A stretch of DNA of 64,000 nt from positions 37,066 through 101,065 of the forward strand of contig CAISJV010000038.1 in the NCBI GenBank assembly GCA_903885795.1. The letters are read 5' to 3'. Of this stretch, positions 1 to 7,085 are shown piece by piece. Both the position numbers and the translations under genes were made by a program. The notes beneath the pieces were generated by a model. The model was not told the DNA's origin, searched no databases, and was given only the letters and a program-made list of their open reading frames with translations. Source of the stretch: an uncultured delta proteobacterium. Lineage in GTDB: Bacteria > Desulfobacterota > Syntrophia > Syntrophales > UBA8958. Within the stretch, counting starts at the first letter, position 1. The number at the start of each line of letters is the position of its first letter.

Positions 1-1
1 A

Positions 2-550
2 ATTGAAGACCGGATCGAGGACGACATTGGCATGGACGTCGTGGGCTCCACCAATATGGGCCTCTGCCAGACCGGTTCTGATATTGATTTTGTCCTCTAC
101 ATCCGCTGCGATCCTGAGGGCAAAGCGGATCTTAACGAGTGCGAGCAATACCGGAAGGCCCAGGTCATCCTGGAGGAGGTCCTGCGGCCTGAATACGCCT
201 TTCAGATCATGGATTGTATTGATCTGGGGGTGGTGGAAAAATCCATTCGGGAAAAGAATTACGAATGCGATATGACCCAGCGTTTCGTGGCCTACCGGGC
301 CATTTGCCGCCCCATCAATTACCGGGTGATCGCCCCGGTGGAGGATCTCCTCAACGAAGACATGGAATTCCGGTCCGAGCTGGAGGGCAGCATTCGTTCT
401 TACTTCAAGATCTTCATCAACACTTCCCAACACACCCGTTCGTTCGAGAAATACGAAAGCCGCATCAAGGCCATCGGTATCAAACTACCTGAAGCCATGC
501 GCCAGAAGATCAGGTCTTATCTCCAGCGGGATGAAGACCAGAACTCGTAG
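2..550 (+). CDS. Nucleotidyltransferase-like protein, 3' part only
   Basis: The gene enters from the left edge of the window, so its N-terminus is missing; 182 residues are visible. They include GSTNMGLCQTGSDID (about residues 15-29), the glycine-serine turn followed by paired acidic residues of the polymerase-beta-type nucleotidyltransferase fold (G-S-x(n)-D-x-D), which would bind NTP and metal. The rest is mostly helical and charged and I cannot assign it to a family. The substrate is unknown. It converges on the YchJ gene, whose stop lies 12 bases downstream. The fold assignment rests on one motif and is moderately sure; the specific function is not assigned. Confidence 0.55.
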   Translation: MEDRIEDDIGMDVVGSTNMGLCQTGSDIDFVLYIRCDPEGKADLNECEQYRKAQVILEEVLRPEYAFQIMDCIDLGVVEKSIREKNYECDMTQRFVAYRAICRPINYRVIAPVEDLLNEDMEFRSELEGSIRSYFKIFINTSQHTRSFEKYESRIKAIGIKLPEAMRQKIRSYLQRDEDQNS

Positions 551-562
551 AGAATCAGTAAT

Positions 563-1048
563 TTACTTGCCGCAGCATTTCTTGTATTTCTTGCCGCTCC
601 CGCAGGTGCAGGGGTCGTTTCTGCCAATCTTGGGAGCTTCCCTTTTCACCTGCTTTGGCTTTACCATCTCGCCGTCTTTGAAATACCATCTCCCCGCCGC
701 TTTTTCAAAAACGGCCCGTTCATGATGCTGGAGCCGATCACCCCCTACGGAAAAACTGGCGATGAATTCAACCGTTCCCTGATCATCACCGGGGCCTCCC
801 GCCTCGGTTTGAATAATCTCCAGCCCGTTCCATACAGAGGATTTCGACCACTTTAGCGCGCCCTCTTCATCCCAATCCCCTCTGGAATCGGGGTGGATGG
901 TATCGTGTATATAGGGTATTTCCTGTAACGTGTAGGCGCTGTATCGCGAACGCATCAACTGCTCCGCCGTTTCCGGATGCTTCTCCCCTTTTATGAAAGG
1001 TTCACAGCATCCTACGTAAGCCTTACCTGAGCCGCATGGACAATCCAT
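563..1048 (-). CDS. YchJ family protein with two SEC-C zinc motifs
   Basis: 161 residues. A SEC-C cysteine motif lies at each end: [13 protein letters not shown] (residues 3-15) and [13 protein letters not shown] near the C-terminus. Between them is the NTF2-like middle domain of the YchJ/UPF0225 family, with the typical [19 protein letters not shown] stretch. SEC-C motifs bind zinc and, in SecA, mediate contacts with SecB and ribosomes; the role of YchJ itself is not established. The length matches the usual 150-160 residues. It is transcribed alone on the minus strand and converges with the nucleotidyltransferase gene. Confidence 0.88.
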   Translation of the reverse strand: MDCPCGSGKAYVGCCEPFIKGEKHPETAEQLMRSRYSAYTLQEIPYIHDTIHPDSRGDWDEEGALKWSKSSVWNGLEIIQTEAGGPGDDQGTVEFIASFSVGGDRLQHHERAVFEKAAGRWYFKDGEMVKPKQVKREAPKIGRNDPCTCGSGKKYKKCCGK

Positions 1049-1128
1049 TTATTTCTCCTTCCGATACAAAAATTTGGCTGAATATGTTGGTTATTTTCAC
1101 CATCATTCCCCAGAAAAACAAGGAACAT

Positions 1129-1515
1129 CTACCATACTGTCTGCACGCCATATCTCGGGATATAGTCGTCCTTGGTTAGAATGGGCATATCCTCCAATAA
1201 TGCTTGGGCAATAATGATCCGGTCAAAAGGATCTTTATGAATATCCGGCAGGTTATAAACCCGGAGGGCGTGTTGCATGGTGATCGATAGTGATTGGATG
1301 GCGTTTGACACCATCTGTTCCGCGAGATAGCTGTCCGGGTTTTCCGGCAACTGCAATCTTCCCAGCCGCGCTTTGATGGCGATCTCCCAGATGGATGCCG
1401 CGCTGAGAAAGAGATCATTATCTCCATCCACCATGATTGTTGAAACTTTGGGGGAGATCCGTGGATCGTCCGTTATCCACCAGAGGAAGACGTGGGTATC
1501 CAGAAGGACTTTCAT
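1129..1515 (-). CDS. PIN-domain toxin (VapC-like ribonuclease)
   Basis: 128 residues, the size of a single PIN domain. The conserved acidic metal ligands are visible: Asp6 in LLDTHVFLWW, Glu in ASIWEIAIK, Asp in DPFDRIIIAQA and Asp in ILTKDD. VapC-type PIN toxins cleave tRNA or rRNA and are silenced by the cognate antitoxin. The start codon overlaps the antitoxin stop in an ATGA, so the two are translationally coupled. The LDTH-FLWW type start is typical of the YPO-like subgroup of PIN toxins. The RNA target cannot be read from sequence. Confidence 0.9.
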   Translation of the reverse strand: MKVLLDTHVFLWWITDDPRISPKVSTIMVDGDNDLFLSAASIWEIAIKARLGRLQLPENPDSYLAEQMVSNAIQSLSITMQHALRVYNLPDIHKDPFDRIIIAQALLEDMPILTKDDYIPRYGVQTVW

Positions 1516-1742
1516 GATTCAAAAGCCTGCATTATTTCATCAGGCAGAGGTTCATCAAAATTATCCGCCATAATGATCACACCTTTAGCCGTTCCAGGGA
1601 TTCTCCGGCCAATCTTGTGAACCACCGGCACCAGGCGCGCCACAGGCTTACCTGCCTTGGCGATGGTTATTTCTTCACCGTTTTCAACTCGGCCCAAAAG
1701 TCTGGACAGATGCGTTTTGGCTTCATGGATATTAACCTGCAT
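1512..1742 (-). CDS. Phd/YefM-type antitoxin of the VapC-like toxin
   Basis: 76 residues. The N-terminal half, MQVNIHEAKTHLSRLLGRV followed by a GEEITIAKAGKPVARLVP stretch, is the DNA-binding Phd/YefM fold; the acidic C-terminal tail (DNFDEPLPDEIMQAF) is the expected toxin-neutralising segment. It precedes the toxin and overlaps it by 4 bases. A GAGGGAGG ribosome binding site and a good sigma-70 promoter with short repeated GACTAA sequences lie just upstream, as expected for an autoregulated antitoxin-first operon. Confidence 0.9.
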   Translation of the reverse strand: MQVNIHEAKTHLSRLLGRVENGEEITIAKAGKPVARLVPVVHKIGRRIPGTAKGVIIMADNFDEPLPDEIMQAFES

Positions 1743-1766
1743 TGTTGTACCTCCCTCATTAGATGC

Positions 1767-1795
1767 AGAATAGACTAATCAGTGGACTAAGTCAA
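1767..1795 (-). promoter_or_regulatory. Sigma-70-like promoter of the toxin-antitoxin operon
   Basis: On the minus strand TTGACT (plus 1790-1795) and TATTCT (plus 1767-1772) are separated by 17 bases, about 25 bases before the antitoxin start at 1742. The spacer carries two GATTAGTC/GACTTAGTC-like half-sites, candidates for antitoxin autoregulation. Promoter call is by consensus match only. Confidence 0.6.
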
Positions 1796-1866
1796 GGAAA
1801 ACAGAAATTCCTTTTCTTAATTACGTCAGACAATGCAGCGCCAGATCAAATATCTTCCGATACTTC

Positions 1867-1998
1867 ATGATGGATATTCATTTGGAAAACGTTGTCCCCG
1901 TTCGGGAAGCAAGGGTGCTGATCGCACATATCGAGGGAGAAAAAGGAAAGACGCCGGCAAAGAAAAAATCGCTGAAATTTAAACCGAAAATCAACTAA
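1867..1998 (+). CDS. Short ORF, possible antitoxin remnant
   Basis: A 43-codon open frame beginning ATGATGGATATTC and ending in a lysine-rich tail (TPAKKKSLKFKPKIN). Its start, MDIHLENVVPVREARVL, loosely resembles the beginning of Phd/YefM-type antitoxins, but the rest of that fold is absent. There is no clear ribosome binding site. It occupies part of the 349-base gap between the toxin-antitoxin operon and the next gene; apart from it and the promoter I see nothing else in that gap. Either a decayed second antitoxin or chance; low confidence. Confidence 0.25.
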   Translation: MMDIHLENVVPVREARVLIAHIEGEKGKTPAKKKSLKFKPKIN

Positions 1999-2091
1999 TA
2001 TAGATGAGTATTTTATACTCCTTGACAGGCTTTTGAAATAGATGGTAGGAGGCAGCCAAATTTATACGGAGAATAAGGTATCATTAGAACT

Positions 2092-2409
2092 ATGCGTCAC
2101 CCCCTGATCAAAAAAATTGTCTTATTGTCGATGACCGCCTTTTTCTTGGCCATTCTCGCCATTGCCTTCCATCATCATGACCGCTCTTTTTTATTGACCT
2201 CGTGCTCCATCTGCAAGGTCAAAGCTTCAATATCCGGAACCTTCAGTAAAAACAAGACAGATTCTCCTCCGGCGGTAGCTGCAATTTCTCTTGGCTCGGC
2301 GGCGATCTTCCTTTCATTATCTACAGTCGTGCCAGGAACCACAATCATCTTCATCTCTTCCCAGGTAGGTTATATCTACCCCAACAAGGCCCCCCCGGCC
2401 AGGTCTTAA
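2092..2409 (+). CDS. Small exported or membrane protein with His/Cys motif
   Basis: 105 residues. An N-terminal hydrophobic segment (about residues 8-26) is followed by HHHD and then CSIC about nine residues later, and there is a second hydrophobic stretch at about residues 65-85. The arrangement, a short membrane protein with a His cluster and a CxxC, resembles small proteins found beside metal-resistance genes (DUF2946-like), and a cation efflux transporter is encoded 400 bases downstream. Metal binding is an inference. The ATG at 2092 is preceded by an AGAATAAGG stretch, a weak ribosome binding site. Confidence 0.5.
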   Translation: MRHPLIKKIVLLSMTAFFLAILAIAFHHHDRSFLLTSCSICKVKASISGTFSKNKTDSPPAVAAISLGSAAIFLSLSTVVPGTTIIFISSQVGYIYPNKAPPARS

Positions 2410-2526
2410 CTAAACAATCTCGTAGATTATATTATGATTGCCGCCGCGAACCGTTTCAGGTTTTGTGTGCTTCTTGGCAACCTTAATTATCATTGAAAAA
2501 TTAACCAATAAGAAGGAGAAAGAAAA

Positions 2527-2799
2527 ATGAATTGTCCTATTTGTATTGTCCCATTGAATGTAGCGGAGCGTCAGGGTGTAGAGATCGATTTCTGTCCGAA
2601 ATGCCGGGGTGTCTGGCTGGACCGGGGTGAGCTGGACAAAATTATCGAGCGGTCCACGCTGGAAACACCGTCCCGTCCTTATCAGGAGCAGCGGTATAAT
2701 GACGGCCGGAGCCAGCAGCCCTATGACAAGCATCACGATGAGCATCGCGGTGAACACCATCAGAAAAAACGTGGCTTTCTCCATGATTTGTTTGATTGA
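2527..2799 (+). CDS. TFIIB-type zinc-ribbon protein with His-rich tail
   Basis: 90 residues. Four cysteines at 3, 6, 23 and 26 form a zinc ribbon, followed by GVWLDRGELDKII, the signature of the small bacterial zf-TFIIB family. The C-terminal part is rich in His, Arg and Gln (for example KHHDEHRGEHHQ), which could bind extra metal. An AGAAGGAGAAAG ribosome binding site lies just before the ATG. It ends 18 bases before the cation transporter gene, so the two are probably one transcript. The biochemical role of this family is not known. Confidence 0.8.
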   Translation: MNCPICIVPLNVAERQGVEIDFCPKCRGVWLDRGELDKIIERSTLETPSRPYQEQRYNDGRSQQPYDKHHDEHRGEHHQKKRGFLHDLFD

Positions 2800-2817
2800 G
2801 AGGTAGAGGGAGGTTGC

Positions 2818-3780
2818 ATGGATACTCAACGCCGCAAAGTAAGGGTCGCCGTCCTTTCCGTCGTCTCTAACACGACCCTGGTGGCCATGAAGTTGGTTGT
2901 GGGCCTGATGATCGGGTCTGTCTCCATCATCTCGGAGGCGATCCACTCCGGCGTTGACCTCCTTGCCGCCATTATTGCGCTGTTCTCGGTTAAGACCTCC
3001 AGCATACCTGCCGATAGTGAACACCCCTTCGGACATGGAAAGATCGAGAATATCTCCGGCACTATCGAAGCCCTGCTTATCTTTGTGGCGGCAATCTGGA
3101 TAATTTTCGAGGCGGTAAAAAAGCTTATGAATCCGGAGCCGATTGAGGCCATCGGCTGGGGCATAGGTGTGATGCTGATTTCAGCGTTAGTCAACATTAT
3201 CGTATCGGAGATGCTTTTTAAGGTCGGTCGGGAAACGGATTCCGTTGCCCTCCAGGCCGACGCCTGGCATCTGAAAACGGATGTGTACACCTCCGCCGGA
3301 GTTATGGGCGGTCTGGCCCTGATCTGGGTGGCTCAATGGCTTTTCCCGGGGCAGGATTTCTTCTGGCTCGACCCGGTTGCCGCCCTGGGTGTCGCCCTGC
3401 TTATTATGAAAGCGGCTTATGATCTGACCACTCAGGCTGCCAAGGACCTCCTGGATGTCCATCTTCCCAAGGCGGAAGTGGAATGGATCCGGCAATGCAT
3501 TGTCGAACAGGAAGGCGTCATTCATGGTTACCACGATCTGCGGACGCGCAAGGCGGGGCACTTCCGTTTTGTCGAGTTCCATCTGCAGGTGGAACCACAT
3601 ATGTCGGTAATGGATTCCCACGCGATTGCAAAAGAACTATCGAACAAGATCAAAGATCGATTTCCCCATACAACCGTCACCATCCATATCGAGCCCTGTG
3701 ACAGCAACTGCATAGACAAATGCATCGCCGGATGCCTCCTGACCGAGCAAAAGAGACAGGAAATGCATGCCAAAAATTGA
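2818..3780 (+). CDS. Cation diffusion facilitator (metal efflux transporter)
   Basis: 320 residues with the six-helix CDF membrane domain and a cytoplasmic C-terminal domain (about 215-305). Metal-site residues are visible as HxxxD in TM2 (His43, Asp47) and HxxxD in TM5 (His151, Asp155), plus a short His-containing loop SEHPFGHGKIE between TM2 and TM3. In this family an HxxxD/HxxxD site is associated with zinc or cadmium rather than iron or manganese. The protein exports divalent cations from cytoplasm to periplasm by proton antiport as a dimer. A Cys-containing tail (CDSNCIDKCIAGC) extends beyond the usual end. Probably cotranscribed with the preceding zinc-ribbon gene. Confidence 0.92.
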   Translation: MDTQRRKVRVAVLSVVSNTTLVAMKLVVGLMIGSVSIISEAIHSGVDLLAAIIALFSVKTSSIPADSEHPFGHGKIENISGTIEALLIFVAAIWIIFEAVKKLMNPEPIEAIGWGIGVMLISALVNIIVSEMLFKVGRETDSVALQADAWHLKTDVYTSAGVMGGLALIWVAQWLFPGQDFFWLDPVAALGVALLIMKAAYDLTTQAAKDLLDVHLPKAEVEWIRQCIVEQEGVIHGYHDLRTRKAGHFRFVEFHLQVEPHMSVMDSHAIAKELSNKIKDRFPHTTVTIHIEPCDSNCIDKCIAGCLLTEQKRQEMHAKN

Positions 3781-3845
3781 CCATCCACATTAAACATGAA
3801 TATTTCGCAACAAGTCACCAAAAATAACAAGATAAGGAAACTTCT

Positions 3846-4241
3846 ATGAAAAGATCGAAACTGTTTTTTATCCTGCTAATCATCCTCCTGTTTGGTTGCA
3901 GCGAGGGACTGAAAGGCGTGGAATCCGACTATACCATCAAAGTAACCGGCGCCAACCAGTTGCCGTTTAGCGGTCATTATACAATCGCCGGCACGGGGGC
4001 CATGCCCAAACCTGTCCAAGTCACGGGGAAAGCCCCCGGTGAATATACAGGCAAGGGTTTGGCGGCAGCCTGCGTCATTCGAAAAACTACGGCCGAGGGA
4101 ACGCTGAAGGTGGAAATCCTGCGTGGGAAAGAAGTCGTTTCTACCACCGAAACCGTTGCTCCTTTCGGGATAATTACTCTCGGGAAAATCCCCGATACTA
4201 ATTCCATCATCAATCAGATCCTGGGGAAAATATTGGGATAG
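3846..4241 (+). CDS. Small lipoprotein of unknown function
   Basis: 131 residues. A signal peptide ends in the lipobox LLFGC, giving a mature lipoprotein that begins CSEGLKG. The mature part looks like a single beta-rich domain (YTIKVTGANQLPFSGHYTI ... STTETVAPFGIITLG) and may be a small Ig-like or beta-sandwich fold, but I do not recognise the family. An AAGGAAACTTCT ribosome binding site precedes the ATG. It lies alone between the cation transporter and the nitroreductase. Confidence 0.75.
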   Translation: MKRSKLFFILLIILLFGCSEGLKGVESDYTIKVTGANQLPFSGHYTIAGTGAMPKPVQVTGKAPGEYTGKGLAAACVIRKTTAEGTLKVEILRGKEVVSTTETVAPFGIITLGKIPDTNSIINQILGKILG

Positions 4242-4283
4242 AAAGAAAATGAATCTTCTCGACTTTTTGCGAGGTTATCACTC

Positions 4284-4311
4284 TTGACTTTCAAATGATA
4301 AAAGGTAGAAT
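4284..4311 (+). promoter_or_regulatory. Sigma-70-like promoter before the nitroreductase
   Basis: TTGACT (4284-4289) and TAGAAT (4306-4311) with a 16-base spacer, 30 bases before the start codon at 4341. Called from consensus match and position. Confidence 0.5.
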
Positions 4312-4340
4312 CAGCGGCATCTAAATACGGGAGGTTGATG

Positions 4341-5006
4341 ATGGAGCTCAGAGAAGTAGTCAAAGGTCGGAGAAGTATCAGAAAATTCAAACCCGTCGAA
4401 GTTCCCCGCAGCCTGATGGAAGAGATCATGGAGGAGGCCCGCTGGTCGCCATCCTGGGGAAACACGCAACCATGGGAATTCTATGTGGTCACCGGCCAGC
4501 CCCTGGCGGAACTCAAACGGCTGAATAACGAAAAGGCATTGGGCGGTGCTCTTCCTGCCCCCGATGTTCCTATGCCGGAGAAATGGCCGGAGGCGATGAA
4601 AGGCAGGTATGGGGAACTGGGACGGCTGGTTCTGGATACCCTGGAAATTCCCCGGGAAGACAAGGAAGCCCGTAACCGCTACTATCTTGGCATGTCGGGT
4701 TTATTTGACGCCCCTTGCCTGCTCGTGGCCTGCATTCCCAAGGACTTGCAAGTTGAATATGCCATGCTCGATATCGGTCTCATTGTCCAGACTGTCTGCC
4801 TCCTTGCTCACGACCGGGGGCTGGGGAGCTGCATCATGGCAGCCGCCGTTCTCCATCCGGATTTATTGAGAAGTATCGCAGGCATACCAGCTGATCGGCG
4901 CGTCGTTGTCGGCGTGGCCTTGGGTTATCCGGATGACTCATACCCTCTCAATCACTTCGAGCGGCCGCGCGCGAAAAGGGAGGATTTCACCCACTGGGTG
5001 GACTGA
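4341..5006 (+). CDS. Nitroreductase family protein
   Basis: 221 residues from the ATG at 4341, chosen because a CGGGAGG ribosome binding site ends six bases before it; a TTG and an ATG just upstream are in frame but too close to that site. The N-terminus VVKGRRSIRKFKPVEVP and EEARWSPSWGNTQPWEF are the FMN-binding signatures of the NfsB/FRase fold, and GLGSCIMAAAVLHPDLLRS and VALGYPDD are the usual C-terminal ones. Such enzymes are FMN-dependent NAD(P)H oxidoreductases acting on nitroaromatics, quinones or flavins; the true substrate is unknown. It converges with the CoA-transferase fusion gene. Confidence 0.88.
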   Translation: MELREVVKGRRSIRKFKPVEVPRSLMEEIMEEARWSPSWGNTQPWEFYVVTGQPLAELKRLNNEKALGGALPAPDVPMPEKWPEAMKGRYGELGRLVLDTLEIPREDKEARNRYYLGMSGLFDAPCLLVACIPKDLQVEYAMLDIGLIVQTVCLLAHDRGLGSCIMAAAVLHPDLLRSIAGIPADRRVVVGVALGYPDDSYPLNHFERPRAKREDFTHWVD

Positions 5007-5029
5007 TTGATCGTTCCCGGGCATGAAAG

Positions 5030-6889
5030 TCATGTCACCTGCTTTTCTCCGAATTCGCAGGACAGGACAAAAAAGTCGTCATCCAGGGCGGTCTTGACGG
5101 CGTAGGGAAGTTTTTTGAACAGGCGGATCATAGCGGCATTACGATGCGAGGTGTAGGCCGCCATGCCGGAAAAGCCGTTTCCCATGGCCGCTTGGGCAAG
5201 CTTGGTAAGGATGGTGTGGGCTATCCCCTTGCCCTGCCAGTCCTTGGAGACGGAAAAGGCGACTTCCACCCGGTTCTGGGCGGGTTCGAGATTATATTCG
5301 CCCACGCCGATCACCCTTTCCAGCCCCTCTTCCCCCGTTGCGGCTACTATGGTCATATTCTTGATGTAGTCCACCTGATACATGTCCGCCAGTTGTTCCT
5401 GATAGAAGGTGGAGCGCAACTGGAAGAACCTCGTCGAAACATCCTTGTCATCCATGGTGTAGAAGTGTTCCTGGATGGGGCGGATATCGGTCGGTTTGAC
5501 GGGACGGAAGTTAACCCGGACGTCGCCGTACCCCCGGATTTCCTCCAGCCAGACGGGATAGACGCCGAAGAGGGATTCGTTCAGAGTGCGCTCCGGGCTG
5601 ATCAATCCCAACGCCCCGGCCTGCTGGAAAAGCTCTTCCCGAAATTCGGGGTGGGCGATGCTGATCAGGGCCATGGCCCGTTCCTGGAGACTTTTCCCGA
5701 AGAGATTTACCATGCCGTATTCCGTGATTACGTAATGAATGTAGCTTTTCGATATAAACACCGCCCCGCAGTCCAGTTCGGGGACGATGTTGCTCTTCTT
5801 GCCGTCCGGTGTCGCAGCGGACAGGACGATTATTGATTTTCCCCCCGGGCTGACCTGGGCGCCGATGACAAAATCGGCCATGCCCGTAACACCGGAGAAA
5901 TAATTCTCGGGCAGGGCGTCGGCGGCAATCTGTCCGGTCAGGTCGATGGCCGTGGCGGCATTTACTGAGGTCATCCGCTTCTGTTGGGCAATAATGACGG
6001 GATTATTGACATAGTCGGCAGGATGAAATTCAATGGCGGGATGATTATTCAGAAATCTGTACAATTCCGCCCCGCCTATGGCTGACTCCGCCACGAGCTT
6101 ACCCTCATTGCTGCTCTTATAGCGGTTCGTGATCACGCCTTCGTTCATGAGGTGCATGAATCCGTCCGTCATGAACTGGGTGTGAACTCCCAGGTCACGT
6201 TTGTCTTTCAAGGCCCTGAGGATAGGGCCGGTATATTCACTCAGTCCCACATGGATCGTGGCGCCATCCTCGATCAGGCAGGCCGCCAGTTCGGCAATCT
6301 TCCGGGCCGTCTCCGTTTCCGGATGCTCGTGAATCTCCGGCAGCGGTGCGTCCCATTCCACAAATATATTTATGTCCCGGACGTGGAGGAAGGTGTTCCC
6401 ATTGATGCGGGGCATCTGCGGATTGACCTGGGCGATTACGAGATCCGCCGCCTGGGCTGCCGCTCTCGTAATATCGACGGATACCCCCAGGCTCATCCAC
6501 CCGTATTCATCGGGCGGGCTGACCTGAATGAGGGCGCAGTTGATAGGCAACTTCCGGGAACGAAAAAGCCGGGGGATGGAAGAAAAACCCATCGGGGTGA
6601 GAAAGCGTCGGATGTCTCTGAGTTGTTCCGTCCTTCCCGAACCCTGATAGATGCTCCGGAAAGAAAAGATATGCTCCACCTCCTGCTGATGCTTTGTCAT
6701 GTCGATAGTGGCCTCCATCGAGAGGAGACGGATAATCTCCAGATCGGAGAAACGGGCACGGTTTTTAATGAGGGCTTCCACAAGATGACGGGGTGGTCCA
6801 CAGGCGGAGCTAATGAAGACCCGCTGTCCAGAGTGGATCATGGCAATGGCTTCTTCTGCGGTCCTCAATTTTTGCCGGTATTCTTGCAT
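5030..6889 (-). CDS. Acetyl-CoA hydrolase/CoA-transferase fused to a GNAT acetyltransferase
   Basis: 619 residues. Residues 1 to about 440 are an acetyl-CoA hydrolase/transferase of the 4-hydroxybutyrate CoA-transferase type, with the N-terminal half (SSACGPPRHLVEAL, PPDEYGWMSLG), the C-terminal half (VNAATAIDLTGQI, SGVTGMADFVIGA) and the HYVITEYGMVNLFGKS end motif. Residues about 457-615 are a complete GNAT domain, with the acetyl-CoA pyrophosphate loop VSKDWQGKGIA at about 547-557. CoA moves between acids in the first half; the GNAT half could acetylate a small molecule or lysines, possibly for regulation. Such a fusion is known in some deltaproteobacteria. The start ATG is preceded by AGGGAGGC. 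It has its own transcription unit. Confidence 0.88.
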   Translation of the reverse strand: MQEYRQKLRTAEEAIAMIHSGQRVFISSACGPPRHLVEALIKNRARFSDLEIIRLLSMEATIDMTKHQQEVEHIFSFRSIYQGSGRTEQLRDIRRFLTPMGFSSIPRLFRSRKLPINCALIQVSPPDEYGWMSLGVSVDITRAAAQAADLVIAQVNPQMPRINGNTFLHVRDINIFVEWDAPLPEIHEHPETETARKIAELAACLIEDGATIHVGLSEYTGPILRALKDKRDLGVHTQFMTDGFMHLMNEGVITNRYKSSNEGKLVAESAIGGAELYRFLNNHPAIEFHPADYVNNPVIIAQQKRMTSVNAATAIDLTGQIAADALPENYFSGVTGMADFVIGAQVSPGGKSIIVLSAATPDGKKSNIVPELDCGAVFISKSYIHYVITEYGMVNLFGKSLQERAMALISIAHPEFREELFQQAGALGLISPERTLNESLFGVYPVWLEEIRGYGDVRVNFRPVKPTDIRPIQEHFYTMDDKDVSTRFFQLRSTFYQEQLADMYQVDYIKNMTIVAATGEEGLERVIGVGEYNLEPAQNRVEVAFSVSKDWQGKGIAHTILTKLAQAAMGNGFSGMAAYTSHRNAAMIRLFKKLPYAVKTALDDDFFVLSCEFGEKQVT

Positions 6890-7085
6890 TCTTTAAAGCC
6901 TCCCTATAATCGTTAATGCTGATATTACACATAAAAAAGAATAATTCATCAACTTTTCTCATCTTTTCTTTCCTTGTGCTGAAATGACAATCCGTTGTAT
7001 TATGTGTCAGACAAATATGGACATTATACTTGCTCCCAGAAGGGCTGACATTTTCTTACGACGAGCGAGGAAGGAATGAGATAAC

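Noticed and set aside
6152..6916. 254-codon plus-strand frame over the CoA-transferase/GNAT gene
   Set aside because: Antisense to a well-supported gene; translation shows no domain.
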